A DNA stretch of 64,000 nt from Tepidiforma sp. Lineage in GTDB: Bacteria; Chloroflexota; Dehalococcoidia; Tepidiformales; Tepidiformaceae. Positions 16,248 through 26,284 of this stretch are shown piece by piece. The translations under genes were made by a program, and so were the position numbers. The stretch's first letter is position 1. Every line of letters starts with the position of its first letter. Location of the stretch: the NCBI RefSeq assembly GCF_026003995.1, contig NZ_BPIG01000001.1, positions 693,444-757,443 of the forward strand, in the 5' to 3' direction. The notes below the pieces were generated by a model, which had not been told where the DNA came from, did no database searches, and was given only the letters and a program-made list of their open reading frames with translations.

Positions 16248-19200
16248 TCACGACTGGGGCAGGTCGGCGAGGCGGAGGCTGAGGACCTTGGAGACGCCGT
16301 CGCGGCCCATCGAGACGCCGTAGATGGCGTCGGCGACTTCGATGGTGCGCCGGTTGTGCGTGACGACGATGAACTGGGTCCGTTCGCTGAGCTTCCGGAG
16401 GGCAGAGGTGAAGCGGCCGACGTTGGCTTCGTCGAGGGCCGCGTCCACTTCGTCGAGCACGCAGAAGGGGGCCGGGTTGGCAGTCAGCAGGGCGAACAGG
16501 AGGGCGACGGCGGTGAGGGAGCGTTCGCCGCCGGAGAGGAGCGAGAGGCTTTTGATGCGCTTGCCCGGGGGCTGGGCTTCGATCTCGATGCCAGCCTCCG
16601 CGGGCCGGTCGGGGTCGGTGAGAGCGAGGCTCGCCTGCCCGCCGCCGAAGAACGCCTGGAAGTAGTCGCCGAAGGCCCTGTTCACCGTGTCGAACGTGAC
16701 GGTGAAGCGGGTGCGAATCTCCTCATTCAGCTCGGCGATGGCGGTGCGGAGCTGGTCGGCGGCGTCGGTGAGATCCGCGAGCTGCGTGGTGAGGAACTCG
16801 TGGCGCTCCTTCAGCTCGTGGTAGTCCCCCGGCGCCTCTTCGTTGATGGCGCCGAGGCGGCGAATCTGCCGGCGAATCTCTTCGATGCGCTGCCGGGTGG
16901 CCTCGACGTCGATGGCGGCTCCGCCCTGGATGCGCGGGGCCTCCGGCTGGGGGAGCGGCTCGACGAGGTCCAGTTCGTCGAGGCTGACGATGTCGCCGGC
17001 GTCGGTCGGCACGAGGCCTTCGCGCTCCATCTCGTGGCGGAGGCTTTCGAGGCGTTCGTGGGCGCGGGCGAGTTCGTTCTCGAGGTCGAGCCGTTTCCGG
17101 TCGATGAGGAGAAGCTGGTCCTGCGCGGCGGCGAACTCCTCCTGGATGGCGCGCTCGTGGTTTTCGAGGCGGTGGAGTTCGTCGCGGTCGGGCGCGGCGT
17201 CTTCGGCGAAGCGGGCCTGCTCGGCGCGGATGGCCTCGAGCTCGCGAGCGAGGCGCTCGAGCCGCTCATCGATGACGCCGGCTTCGAGCTCGAGGTTGCG
17301 CGCCTGGAGCTTCCGGGCCTGGATCTGGCTGTCGAGCCGCTCGAGCGCCTTCTCGTGCTGCTCGCGCATGGCGATGAGGGTGCGGCGCTCGCCTTCGGCT
17401 GCGGCGAGGCGGCCGGAGACTTCGGACACCGAGGCGAGCGCGGCCTCGCGGCGGGCAGTGGCGAGGGCGAGCTCCTCCTCGAGCGCGGCGAGCTCCTGGC
17501 GGCGCTGGGCCGCGCGCTGCTCGAGGGTTTCGAGCGCGAGCCGGGCCTGCTCGGCCTGCTGGAGACGCCCCGCGCGCTCGCGCTGGATGTCGGCGCGCTT
17601 GGAGCGGAGGGCGTCGGCGTCGCGGCGGATGCGGTGACGGCGCTCGCGTTCGCGCTCGAGGTCCTGTCTTGCAGCCTCGAGGGCGCGGCGGAGCATCTCG
17701 TAGTTCGCCTCGGCCTCGTGGGAGCGCTTCGCGACCTGCTCGATGGCGAGCCGCGCCTGGGCGATGCGCTCGGCTGCGACCTCGGCCCGCTTGCGCAGCT
17801 CTTCGATGCGGGCGGGGAGCTCTTCGAGTTCGCGCTGGCGGATGAATTCGCCTTCGTCGGCGCCGGTCGAACCGCCCGCGATGACGCCGGTGGGCTCGAT
17901 GTAGACGCCGTCGAGGGTGACGACGGAGCCGAGGGCGCGGCGGATCATGCGGAGGGCGGTTTGCACGTCTTCGACGACGATGACGCGGCCGAGGAGCGTA
18001 TCGACGAGCGGGCGGACCCGCTGCTCGCAGCGGACGAGCTTTGCGGCGACGCCGACGACGCCGCGCTCCTTCTGGAGGTTGAGCGGGTAGACGTGGCGGA
18101 CGGCGTCGAGGGGGAGGAACTGCGCGCGGCCCTGCCGCCGGCGCTGGAGGATGGCGATGGCCTCGAGGGCGACCTGCTCGTTCTCGACGATGACGGCATG
18201 GAGGCGGTGCTCGAGGGCGGCGTTGATGGCGGTTTCGAGGCCGGGCGGCACGCGCAGCTGGCGGGAGAGGAGCCCGACCACGCCGGGCAGTTCGGGCGGC
18301 TCGCCGAGGGAGCCGGGCTCGAATTCTTCGATGAGCGCCTGGCCCATGATGAGCACCTGCCGCGTGCCGGCGGCGACGCCGTCGTGCTCGGCCTGGACGC
18401 GCCGCAGGGCATCGAGGCGGCCCTCGAGGTGGTCCAGCTCCCGGAGCTCCTGGTTGCCGGCGGCTTCGTACTCGCGGACTTCGTCCTGGATGCGCTGGAG
18501 CTGTTCGCGGGCGGCGTCCGCTTCACGGCGGGCTTCGACGAGCCGGTCCTCGCCCTCTTCGACGGCGAGGCGGGCCTCGGCGATGCGGCGCCGGCTGCCG
18601 AGCAGCTCGACGATGATCGCTTTGCGCCGTGCGATGAGCTGCTCCATCTCGCGGTCGAGGTCGGCGACACGGCGCTCGGCGCTTTCGATGTCGGCCCGGA
18701 AGGAGGCAGCGCGGCGGTCGTCGCCGTCGGCGCCGTCGCGGAGCTCCTGGACGCGGCTACGGACGCGGGAGTATTCGCGCTCGGCGGCATCGAGTTCGGC
18801 GCGGCAGCGGTCCATCTCGGCGCGGATGGCCTCGGCCTGACCGGTGATTTCGAGGTTGCGGCGGCCTTCGTCGACGTCGGTGGCGGCGAGGGAGAGCCGT
18901 TCGGCTTCGAGCGCCTCGAGCTCGCGCTGGAGTTCTTCGCGGCGGACGGCGACCATCGAGCGGCGCTCGCGGTCGAGGGCGATGGCCTGCTCGGTCGCGG
19001 CGATGCGCTGTTCGATTTCGGTGCTGCGGGTATCGCGCCGGGCGATGGCGTCGCGGCGCTTCCGGATCTCCTCCGAGAGCGTGCGGAGCTGCTCCCGGAG
19101 CTGCTGGACGCGGCGGGCGGCGGCATCGTTCTCGGCGATGCGCTGGTCGAGCGCGGCGCGGACACGGACGACCTGGTTCTGGGCCTCTGCCCAGAGGTGG

Positions 19201-19893
19201 CCGTAGTAGAGGCGGAGGAGGGACGCCAGTTCGGCGGTGAGCCGGCGGTATTCGGCGGCGCGCTCGGCCTGCCGGCTGAGCTGGCTGAGGCGGGGTTCGA
19301 TCTCCTGGATGATGAGCGCCACGCGCTCGATGTTGTCGCTCGTGGCTGCGAGGCGGTCCTGCGCTTCTTTGATGCGGAGGCGGAAGCGCTTGACGTCGGC
19401 AGCTTCGTCGAGGAAGGCGCGGCGCTCGTCGGGCGACATGGAGAGGACTTCATCGACGAGGCCCTGGCCCATGATGGAGTAGGAGTTCTGGCCGACGTCG
19501 CCCTTCATGAGGAGGTCGATGATGTCGCGCAGGCGGACGCGGGAGCCGTTGAGGAGGTATTCGCTTTCGCCGTTGCGGTAGAGCCGGCGGGCGATTTCGA
19601 CCTCGGCGAAGTCGAGGGGGAGCCAGCGTTCCGCGTTGTCGAGCGTGAGCGCGACTTCGGCCATGCCGACGGCGGCGCGGTTGCCGGTGCCGGCGAAGAT
19701 GACGTCTTCCTGCTTTTGCGTGCGCAGGAGGCGCGCGCTCTGCTCGCCGAGGACCCAGCGGATGGCATCGGCGACGTTGCTCTTGCCGGAGCCGTTGGGG
19801 CCGACGATGGCGGTGATGCCGGGGCCGAACTCGAAGGTAGTGCGTGTTCGCGAAACTCTTGAAGCCGTGGATGGCGAGCCGCTTCAGATACAC
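16248..19893 (-). CDS. smc: chromosome segregation protein SMC (frameshifted as sequenced)
   Basis: SMC is the ATPase of the chromosome condensation complex. The restored length is about 1214 aa with the expected layout: N-terminal ATPase head (MYLKRLAIHGFKSFA, then GPNGSGKSN), a long coiled coil, a hinge (near GVVGLLSRQLRVPPGLETAINAALEHRL), a second coiled coil, and the C-terminal head with LSLLSGGERSLTAVALLFA and CVLDEVDAALDEANVGRF. The first 17 codons are in a different frame from the rest. One extra base near 19838-19845 separates FANTH from TFEFGPGITAIVGP. It overlaps the end of rnc by 10 nt. An antisense reading frame of 1168 codons here is a codon-bias artefact. ScpA and ScpB are not in the window. 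Confidence 0.93.
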
Positions 19894-20606
19894 GCTGCGC
19901 CCTCCTCCCGGCGGAGCCCTTCGAGCGCGACTTCGGCGGCGCGCTGCTGGGCTTCGCGCTTGCTGCGGCCTTCGCCGCGGCCGCGGGGCTGGCCCGCGAT
20001 TTTGACTTCGACGACGAAGCGGCGGTGGGGCGCATCCGCCGTATCCTCAACCGTCACATATTCGGGCGCTTCGTGCCAGCGGGCCTGGGCGAGGTGCTGG
20101 AGGGAGCTCTTCGCATCGGGTCGGGCGCCTTCGCGGATGGCGCGGTCGATCTCATCGCGGAGGAGGCGGCGGATGAGCGCGGCGGCGGCGCGAAAGCCGG
20201 CATCGAGGTAGACGGCGCCGATGAGGGCTTCGAGGGCGCCGGCGAGGTTGCGGTCGCGGGTGCGGCCGCCGGCTGCCTCTTCGCCGCGCCCGAGGATGAG
20301 GAAGCGGCCGAGTTCGATGCGCGCGGCCGCGCGCGCAAGGGTGCTCCCGCGGACGATTTCGGCGCGGATGCGGGTGAGGTCGCCTTCGCCGGCCCCGGGG
20401 CAGCTCTCGTAAAGGAGACGGGCGACGACGAGGCCGAGGATGGCGTCGCCGAGGAACTCGAGGCGCTCGTTGGAGGCGCCGGCCGCGGGGTTTTCGTTGA
20501 GGTAGGAGGAGTGCGTGAGGGCCTGTTCGAGGAGGTCGGGGCGAAGCGCACGAACCCGGAGGCGGGCGAGCAGCTCGGCGCGGTCTCCTCGTGCGGGTTC
20601 TCCCAC
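19884..20606 (-). CDS. rnc: ribonuclease III
   Basis: RNase III cleaves double-stranded RNA in rRNA and mRNA processing. The 240-aa protein has the catalytic signature NERLEFLGDAILGLVV, the second acidic site ALEALIGAVYLDAG and a C-terminal dsRNA-binding domain (DAKSSLQHLAQARWHEAPEY, RSKREAQQRAAEVALEGL). It is first in the rnc-smc-ftsY string and has a good promoter upstream. Confidence 0.95.
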   Translation of the reverse strand: MGEPARGDRAELLARLRVRALRPDLLEQALTHSSYLNENPAAGASNERLEFLGDAILGLVVARLLYESCPGAGEGDLTRIRAEIVRGSTLARAAARIELGRFLILGRGEEAAGGRTRDRNLAGALEALIGAVYLDAGFRAAAALIRRLLRDEIDRAIREGARPDAKSSLQHLAQARWHEAPEYVTVEDTADAPHRRFVVEVKIAGQPRGRGEGRSKREAQQRAAEVALEGLRREEGAACI

Positions 20607-20674
20607 GTACCCTCCGGCCCGGGCCGCAGCGCCGGGCGACCTGCCCGGCGGGCAGGAAATGCTAAAGCGCTATG

Positions 20675-20704
20675 ATCATAGGGAGCGGGTTCACGGGGAG
20701 TCAA
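20675..20704 (-). promoter_or_regulatory. sigma70-type promoter of the rnc operon
   Basis: On the minus strand TTGACT (20704-20699) and TATGAT (20680-20675) are 18 nt apart, placing a start near 20667 and a leader of about 60 nt before rnc. It is one of the two best-matching promoters in the window. The -10 sits in the palindrome TATGATCATA. Confidence 0.65.
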
Positions 20705-20729
20705 GCCGTGCCGTATGCTCGGGGATGGC

Positions 20730-21113
20730 ATGCAGGACGTGGACGTCAAGGTTTGCCATGTGTGCGCCGGGACCGTGGAGGCGCACATGGAGGCGTGGTG
20801 CAACTGGTGCGGGAACCTGTACCACCTGAATTCGCGGGCGGACCTGCCCGGGACGGATTGCGGGCAGGTATGGATCAACGAAGAGCACCTCGCGCTGGAG
20901 TTCGCGTGCAACGTGTGCCTCGCGCCGCCGGCTGAGCCGGGCACGCTCGATGACGTGCTCGACCTGCTGGAGGCGGCGGCGGCGGCGCAGATGACGCCGG
21001 CGGCGCTCGAGGCGCTCGCGGAGGCTGGCCAGGTTCGCCACCGGCGGACGGCCGGCGGGGTCCTGCTCTTCCGGCGGGGCGACCTGCCCGGGGGCGTCGC
21101 GCGGCGTGGATGA
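20730..21113 (+). CDS. small zinc-ribbon protein, function unknown
   Basis: A 127-aa protein starting MQDVDVKVCHVCAGTVEAH (ATG 20730 preferred; an in-frame ATG at 20715 lies inside a likely -10, TATGCT). It has three CxxC pairs, CHVC, CNWC and CNVC, plus a lone Cys in GTDCGQ, so a zinc ribbon or treble clef is likely. A helical stretch follows (TLDDVLDLLEAAAAAQMTPAALEAL), then an HTH-like end (AGQVRHRRTAGGVLLFRRGDLPGG) resembling MerR/excisionase-type DNA binding. It overlaps the next zinc-ribbon gene by ATGA. No family name could be assigned. Confidence 0.6.
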   Translation: MQDVDVKVCHVCAGTVEAHMEAWCNWCGNLYHLNSRADLPGTDCGQVWINEEHLALEFACNVCLAPPAEPGTLDDVLDLLEAAAAAQMTPAALEALAEAGQVRHRRTAGGVLLFRRGDLPGGVARRG

Positions 21114-21340
21114 GGGCGCAGGTCTGCTGCGAGTGTAAACTGCCCATCGGGCCGGCGAGCGCGCTGGTATGCGCGGATTGCGGCCAGCTGTTTCATTTCC
21201 CCGATGCCCGGAAGGGCGAAACCGGGAAGGAGTGCGGAGTGCACGTGATTGGCATGCGGGAGCTGCTCGGCCGGGACGTAGTGCCCCTGTGCCGGCGGTG
21301 CGATATGGCGTTTCGGCTGCGCTACGGGGTGCCCTCATGA
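21110..21340 (+). CDS. small zinc-ribbon protein, function unknown
   Basis: A 76-aa protein with CCECKLPIG, CADCGQLFHF, a lone Cys in KECGVHV and CRRCDMAFRLRYG, giving two to three CxxC metal sites. It resembles the upstream protein in spacing (zinc ribbon followed by FHF or YHL), so the two may be diverged duplicates. It is joined by ATGA overlaps to both neighbours, so the three proteins are probably made together. Confidence 0.6.
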   Translation: MRAQVCCECKLPIGPASALVCADCGQLFHFPDARKGETGKECGVHVIGMRELLGRDVVPLCRRCDMAFRLRYGVPS

Positions 21341-21654
21341 GCGCGGCATCGCGCCGGCGGCGGCGGCCGGCCGGGTCGGGGACGACGGGAGGCAGCGCGG
21401 CGCCGGCAGCAGCCGTGCCGAAGCCGATCCCGCTGCCGGAATGGAAGTGGCGGACGTTCCCGGTGTACTTCGCGTTCGCGCTCGGGGGATTCCTCGGGCT
21501 GTACATGGGCCTGCTGGCGTCGGTGAACAGCGGGGCGTTCCTGTTCGCGAGCGTGGTGTGGGCGGTGCTGCTCGGGGCCGGGTTTTCGCGGCTGAGCACG
21601 CGGTGGATCCTGAGCCGGCGGTGGACGCGGGCTCAGCAGCGGCGGAAGGGCTGA
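21337..21654 (+). CDS. small two-helix membrane protein, function unknown
   Basis: A 105-aa protein with a basic, low-complexity N-terminus (SAASRRRRRPAGSG), a conserved-looking LPEWKWRTFPVYFAFALGG and two membrane helices (VYFAFALGGFLGLYMGLLA and FLFASVVWAVLLGAGF), ending in a positive tail. It begins at ATG 21337, overlapping the previous stop (ATGA). It is the last gene of a three-gene unit and may anchor the zinc-ribbon proteins at the membrane (inference). Confidence 0.6.
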   Translation: MSAASRRRRRPAGSGTTGGSAAPAAAVPKPIPLPEWKWRTFPVYFAFALGGFLGLYMGLLASVNSGAFLFASVVWAVLLGAGFSRLSTRWILSRRWTRAQQRRKG

Positions 21655-21682
21655 GCGGAGGGCGGACCGAAGCCACGAACGG

Positions 21683-21714
21683 GACGGGCCCTGCTCATGC
21701 GAGCAGGGCCCGTC
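21683..21714. terminator. bidirectional hairpin terminator
   Basis: A perfect 14-bp stem (GACGGGCCCTGCTC / GAGCAGGGCCCGTC) with loop ATGC sits between the convergent zinc-ribbon unit and chemoreceptor gene. There is no strong T-run on either side, so termination efficiency is uncertain. Confidence 0.6.
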
Positions 21715-21744
21715 GTGTTGGGAGGGGCGCGGCCTTCAGGCAGT

Positions 21745-24151
21745 TCAGGCGCGCGCTTCGCGGAAGTGCGCTACCGAGGCCGTGAGTTCGTCCGCGAGGC
21801 GGCGCATCCGCGCGGCGGTGTCGGCGAGGTCGCCGCTCTGGGCAGCGAGCTGCTGGGTAGAGGCGGACACCTCCTCGGCGGAAGCTGAGGTCTGTTCGCT
21901 CGTCGCCGAGACCTGCATGATGGCGTCGCTCACGCGGGCGGCGCCGCTTCCGAGGCTTTCCGCGCCCTCCACGGTGCGGGAGGTGCGCTCCGCGATCGCC
22001 TCGGATGCCTCGACGATGCGGCGGGCGCCGGAGGCGAGGTCCTGCACGTCGCGGGCGATGGCCTGCATGCTGGTCGCTGCGTCCTGCACGCTGGCGATGA
22101 TCGCTTCGAGCGAGCGGCCGGCCTCGGCGGTGATGGCCCGGCCTCGCTCGACGTCCTCGACGCCGGCCGCCATAGCGCGGACTGCCTCCTCGGTGCCGGC
22201 CTGGACGCGAGCGATGAGGTCGGCGATCTCCTTCGTGGAGGCGCTGGAGCGTTCGGCGAGGGAGCGGACGTTTTCGGCGACGACGGCGAATCCGCGGCCT
22301 TGCTCGCCGGCACGGGCGGCTTCGATCGCCGCGTTGAGGGCGAGGAGGTTGGTCTGGGCGGCGATTTCGTCGATGGTGCGGACGATATCGCCGATTTGCT
22401 GGCCGTACTCGCCGAGCTGGTCGACGGTGCGGGAAGCGCGCTCGACGGCCGCCGCGATGGCCTCCATGGAGGCGACCGCCTGGGCGACCGCCTGCTTGCC
22501 CTGGTCGGCAGCGCCGCGCGAGGCCTCAGCGGCGGCAGCTACGTCGCGGGAGACGGCCGCGACCTGTTCGATGCGCTGGCCGATGCGGGACGCCTCAGCG
22601 CGGGAGAGTTCGACCGCGCGAAGGGATTCGGTGGCCACCGCCGCGACCTCGCCGGAGACTTCGGCCAGGCGCTGGACTTCACCAGCGGAGTCCTGGCTGA
22701 GCCCGGAGAGCGCGACGGCGGAGCGGGTGACATCTTCCATGGCCGTCGAAATCTGGCCGGTCGCGGCAGCGAGCTGCCCGGACGCCTCCTGGAGGGAGTC
22801 GGCAGCTTCGAGGATGGTGCGTCCCTGCGCTTTCACAGAGGCGACGACGCGCCGGATTTCGCGAAACATACGGGCGAGCGCGTTGCCGAGCTGGTCATCG
22901 GCGCTCCGGGGCTGGACGTCGGCCGAAAGGTCGCCGGCAGCGAACCGCTCGGCGGCGGCGGCCATCTCGGCGAAGTAGTGCTGCATGTCCCGGAAGGCGG
23001 CGGCGACTGTCGCCGATTTCGTCGCTGCTGGTGTCATCGATGGCCGCTGAAGCGAGGTTTCCGGTCGCAGCGACGCGGGCGGCGTTGGCGATGCGCCGGG
23101 CGCGGCGGCCGATGCTCCATGCGACAGCCCCAGTGAGGGCGGCGGCGACGACCGCAGCGACGACGATGATGATGGCCGCGCTCCGGATGGCGACGGTGGT
23201 GGCGGCGTCGGCCTCCGAGGGTGACTCGCGGGCGACGATCGTCCACCCCAGCTGCTCGCCGAGCGGGCCGGGCGCCGGCCGGGCGAAGAACCGCCAGTCG
23301 GAGCCGCCGGGTTCGGCGTAGGTGCCTTCGAGCGGCTGCCGCCCGGCCGCCGCCCCGGTGAGGCTCTCGGCGAGCGGCTCACCGAAACGTTCACTGTCGG
23401 GATGGAAGATCACCTTGCCCTCGGCGTCCAGGAGGACGACGCTGCCGGTATCGCCGAAAGTGAACGCGGCGAGCTTCTCGAAGACGGCGGTGACATCGAT
23501 GGTGCTGCGGAGGACGCCGACGACCTGGTTCCCGTCGACGATCGGCGCTGCGACGTTCATGCCCCATTTGCCAGTGCTTTCGTCGTAGGAGACCGGCTGG
23601 ACGACCACGGCGCCTTTGCCGTCCGCGTAAGCAGCCTTCCACCACCCTTCGTCGGCCTGGTAGTAGTCGGACGTAGGGGTAACCTGCGCGATGTTCCGCC
23701 CGTAGCGGTCGGTTGCGAACATCTCGATATGCTGCGGAAACCGGGCCTGGAACTCTTTGATGGCGCGGGCGGCGGCGTTCTGCGTGAGCGACTGGTAGAC
23801 CTGCTCGGCACGGCCGCCGGCGCCGCCCTTCTGCCATGCGATCCACTGGTCGTCGAGCTCCTTGATTTCGGACTCCGCTGCGACGGTGCGGTTGGCGTCT
23901 GCGGCGAGCGACGTGAATTGGCCGGCAAAGCCGAGCGCGGATGCGCGTGACGTCTCGCGTTCGATTTCGGCGAGCGCTTCGCGAACCGCGAGTTCAGCCT
24001 GGCCAGACAGGATGGTCCGGGTGGTTTCGCCTGTTTCGTTGGAAATCACACGCCCGACCCCGGCGATGATAGCGACCGACATGAGGGCTAGCGCGCCCAC
24101 TGCGGTCGCGACGAGTTTGATAACGATGGATTGGTTCCTCCACAACGACAC
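21745..24151 (-). CDS. methyl-accepting chemotaxis protein with dCache sensor (frameshifted as sequenced)
   Basis: This membrane chemoreceptor is about 801 aa when restored. It has an N-terminal helix ([24 protein letters not shown]), a periplasmic double-Cache sensor ([39 protein letters not shown]), a second helix ([25 protein letters not shown]), HAMP and a cytoplasmic signalling domain with the hairpin tip [33 protein letters not shown]. One extra base near 23005-23012 separates [10 protein letters not shown] from [12 protein letters not shown]. The start is GTG 24151 with GGGAG upstream. No che genes are in the window, so its kinase partners lie elsewhere. The Cache ligand is unknown. 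Confidence 0.88.
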
Positions 24152-24280
24152 TGAGTTCTCCCGAGAGTTTCCTCGCTCCGTCTTGATCTTCGCCGGAGAT
24201 TCGCGATGCAGGGATCGGGGAACTCCCGGGGTCGCCGGCGGGAGCCCATGGGGAACCGGCCGCGACCGCCGGTACAGGGC

Positions 24281-24301
24281 TTCGTGTCAGGTTGACACGA
24301 A
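24281..24301. promoter_or_regulatory. operator copy 1 (perfect 9-3-9 palindrome) before nadA
   Basis: TTCGTGTCA-GGT-TGACACGAA is a perfect inverted repeat whose right arm contains the likely nadA -35 (TTGACA, 24292-24297). A second copy follows 51 bp downstream, centre to centre. Confidence 0.6.
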
Positions 24302-24320
24302 GGCATCGATTGGGCACAGT
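24292..24320 (+). promoter_or_regulatory. candidate nadA promoter
   Basis: TTGACA (24292-24297), a 17-nt spacer and CACAGT (24315-24320). The -35 is perfect and the -10 keeps only positions 2, 4 and 6. The promoter is bracketed by the two palindromes, as expected for a repressed gene. Confidence 0.45.
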
Positions 24321-24331
24321 GGAAGCGAAGC

Positions 24332-24352
24332 TTAGTGTAGGAATGACACTAA
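24332..24352. promoter_or_regulatory. operator copy 2 before nadA
   Basis: TTAGTGT-N7-ACACTAA, a 21-bp palindrome, shares TT-GTGT--G--TGACAC-AA with copy 1. It ends 15 nt before the nadA ATG, so bound protein would block transcription just after initiation. Confidence 0.6.
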
Positions 24353-24367
24353 GTTTGGAGGGATGCG

Positions 24368-25585
24368 ATGGCTGCCACGCTGGCCCCGGCGGGCAAGAGC
24401 TACGCCGAACTGCTGGTGATGTATTCGGACCCGGACACCTGCCCGGCCGACGCGCTGACGCCGGTGCCGCTGGCGCAGGAGCCGGCCTTCGTCAGCTGGC
24501 AGCAGGACATCCCGCGGGCGTATCTGCAGATGGGGCCGGATGAGCTGGACCACCGGATCGCAGCGGCGAGGGCGAGGCTCGGCTCGAAGCTGGTCATCCT
24601 CGGGCACCACTACCAGCGGGATGAGGTCATCAAGTACGCGGATTTCACGGGCGACAGTTTCAAGCTGGCGCGGCACGCCGCGGAGCAGGAGGGCATCGAG
24701 TACGTGCTCTTCTGCGGGGTGCACTTCATGGCGGAGTCGGCGGACATCCTGACCCCGGAGCAGGTCCGGGTCATCCTCCCGAACATGGCGGCCGGCTGTT
24801 CGATGGCGGATATGGCGGACCCGGACGACGTGTATGCGGCATGGGACGAGATTCACGAGGTGCTCGGGGCGGATGCCCGGGTCATCCCGGTGACCTACAT
24901 GAACAGCGCGGCGAGCCTGAAAGCCTTCACCGGGGAGCGGGGCGGGCTGGTCTGCACGTCGAGCAATGCCGACCGGGCGCTGCGCTGGGCCTTCGAGCGC
25001 GGTGAGAAAGTGCTGTTTTTCCCGGACCAGCACCTCGGACGGAATACCGGGTACGCCATGGGCATCCCGCTGGACGAGATGGTGCTCTGGAACTGGCGGC
25101 TGCCGATGGGCGGCACGACGCCCGAGCAGCTGCGGAAGGCGAAAATCATCCTCTGGCAGGGGCACTGCAGCACTCACCAGCGATTCACCGTCGAACAGAT
25201 CGAGAAGGCGCGGCGGGAATACCCGGGCGTCAACGTCATCGTTCACCCGGAGTGCCGCTGGGAGGTCGTGCAGGCCGCCGACGAGTACGGTTCGACGGAG
25301 AAGATTGCGAAGACCATCCGGGAAGCGCCGGCGGGCTCGACGTGGGCGGTGGGCACCGAGATCAACCTCGTGAACCGGCTGGCGAAACAGAACCCGGACA
25401 AGACGGTCTTCTGCCTCGACCCGGTGGTGTGCCCGTGCAGCACGATGTACCGGATTCACCCGGCCTACGTGGCATGGACGCTCGAGGCGCTCGTGCAGGG
25501 GCAGGTGGTGAACGAGGTGCGCGTCGACCCCGAAACCCGGAAATGGTCGCTGGTGGCGCTGGAGCGGATGCTGGAGCTGGCCTGA
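24368..25585 (+). CDS. nadA: quinolinate synthase A
   Basis: NadA condenses iminoaspartate with dihydroxyacetone phosphate to quinolinate in de novo NAD synthesis, using a [4Fe-4S] cluster. The 405-aa protein has LVILGHHYQRDEVIKYADFTGDSFKLA, three cluster cysteines in MAAGCSMADM, IVHPECRWEV and FCLDPVVCPCSTMYRI, and GTEINLVNRLAKQNPDK. It starts at ATG 24368 with TTGGAGGGATGCG upstream. nadB and nadC are absent, so it is a single-gene unit behind a dedicated operator pair. Confidence 0.95.
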   Translation: MAATLAPAGKSYAELLVMYSDPDTCPADALTPVPLAQEPAFVSWQQDIPRAYLQMGPDELDHRIAAARARLGSKLVILGHHYQRDEVIKYADFTGDSFKLARHAAEQEGIEYVLFCGVHFMAESADILTPEQVRVILPNMAAGCSMADMADPDDVYAAWDEIHEVLGADARVIPVTYMNSAASLKAFTGERGGLVCTSSNADRALRWAFERGEKVLFFPDQHLGRNTGYAMGIPLDEMVLWNWRLPMGGTTPEQLRKAKIILWQGHCSTHQRFTVEQIEKARREYPGVNVIVHPECRWEVVQAADEYGSTEKIAKTIREAPAGSTWAVGTEINLVNRLAKQNPDKTVFCLDPVVCPCSTMYRIHPAYVAWTLEALVQGQVVNEVRVDPETRKWSLVALERMLELA

Positions 25586-25597
25586 ACCGGCAGGTCG

Positions 25598-26251
25598 TTA
25601 GTTGGCGATGCCGAGCGCGCCGTATTTCTTCCGCCGGTGTTCGATGACGGCGTCCTTCGTGCGGAGGATGAGGTCGTCGAGCACCTCGGCGAGGTAGGCG
25701 ACGCGGTCTTCGGCGGGTTCGATTTCGAGCAGCCGCTGTTTGACGTCTTCGCCGACCTGCAGCCACTCGCCGAGGAAATCGACGAGGCGGTGCGGCCGCT
25801 GGGGGAGGTCGAGGCCGCGCGCCCACTGGTCGGTGAGCGAGAGGACGAGGCGGAAGTAGAGCGGGAAGGTGGCGCGGACGGTTTCGAGCGCGGCCTTGAG
25901 GCGCGGCGTCATGGGTCCGTCGGCATCATCGAGCGGGGTGACTTCGCCGAACGGGTACGGACGCGGGGGCAGGAGGCGGTCGATGCGGAAGCGCCACGTC
26001 CCGCGGACGGTGACGAGGTAGCGGCCGCCATCGGTTTCTTCGCAGGATTCAAGGCGGGCGGCGGTGCCGACGTCGTAGGGGATAGCGCCGGGGCCGACCT
26101 CCGGGCCTTCGCGGATGAGGACGACGCCGAACTCGCCGCCGTTCTCCAGCAGCTCGCGGATCATGACGCGATACCGCTCCTCGAAGATGCGCAGGGGCAG
26201 GCGCATCCCGGGAAAGAGCACGGTGCGGAGCGGGAAGAGCGGGAGTTCCAG
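25598..26251 (-). CDS. LON substrate-binding-domain protein
   Basis: A 217-aa protein with the N-terminal LON (PUA-like) domain and no protease: LPLFPLRTVLFPGMRLPLRIFEERYRVMIRELL, then ESCEETDGGRYLVTVRGTWRFRI. I place the start at CTG 26251, which gives the family-typical ELPLFPLRTVLFPG N-terminus and has GGAGG 9 nt upstream. A GTG at 26221 would cut into the conserved first strand. The family's role is unknown (some members are called LonB-like or YcaC-type). It converges with nadA, with 12 nt between the stops. Confidence 0.82.
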   Translation of the reverse strand: MELPLFPLRTVLFPGMRLPLRIFEERYRVMIRELLENGGEFGVVLIREGPEVGPGAIPYDVGTAARLESCEETDGGRYLVTVRGTWRFRIDRLLPPRPYPFGEVTPLDDADGPMTPRLKAALETVRATFPLYFRLVLSLTDQWARGLDLPQRPHRLVDFLGEWLQVGEDVKQRLLEIEPAEDRVAYLAEVLDDLILRTKDAVIEHRRKKYGALGIAN

Positions 26252-26278
26252 CGGCGCCGACCTCCGGTGGCTGGTGCG

Positions 26279-26284
26279 ATTATG
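26279..26284 (-). promoter_or_regulatory. candidate -10 (CATAAT) for the LON-domain gene
   Basis: Minus-strand CATAAT abuts the ridA stop codon and is 27 nt upstream of the proposed CTG start. The implied leader is about 21 nt and carries GGAGG. Confidence 0.3.

Noticed and set aside
16356-19862. 1168-codon open frame antisense to smc, and similar long antisense frames opposite mutS, the TIGR03663 gene and nuoF
   Set aside because: In very GC-rich genes with G/C at third positions the opposite frames lack stop codons. These frames have Asp/Glu/Gly/Ala-rich or Arg/Pro/Ser-rich composition with no family motifs, while the true gene on the other strand is unmistakable.
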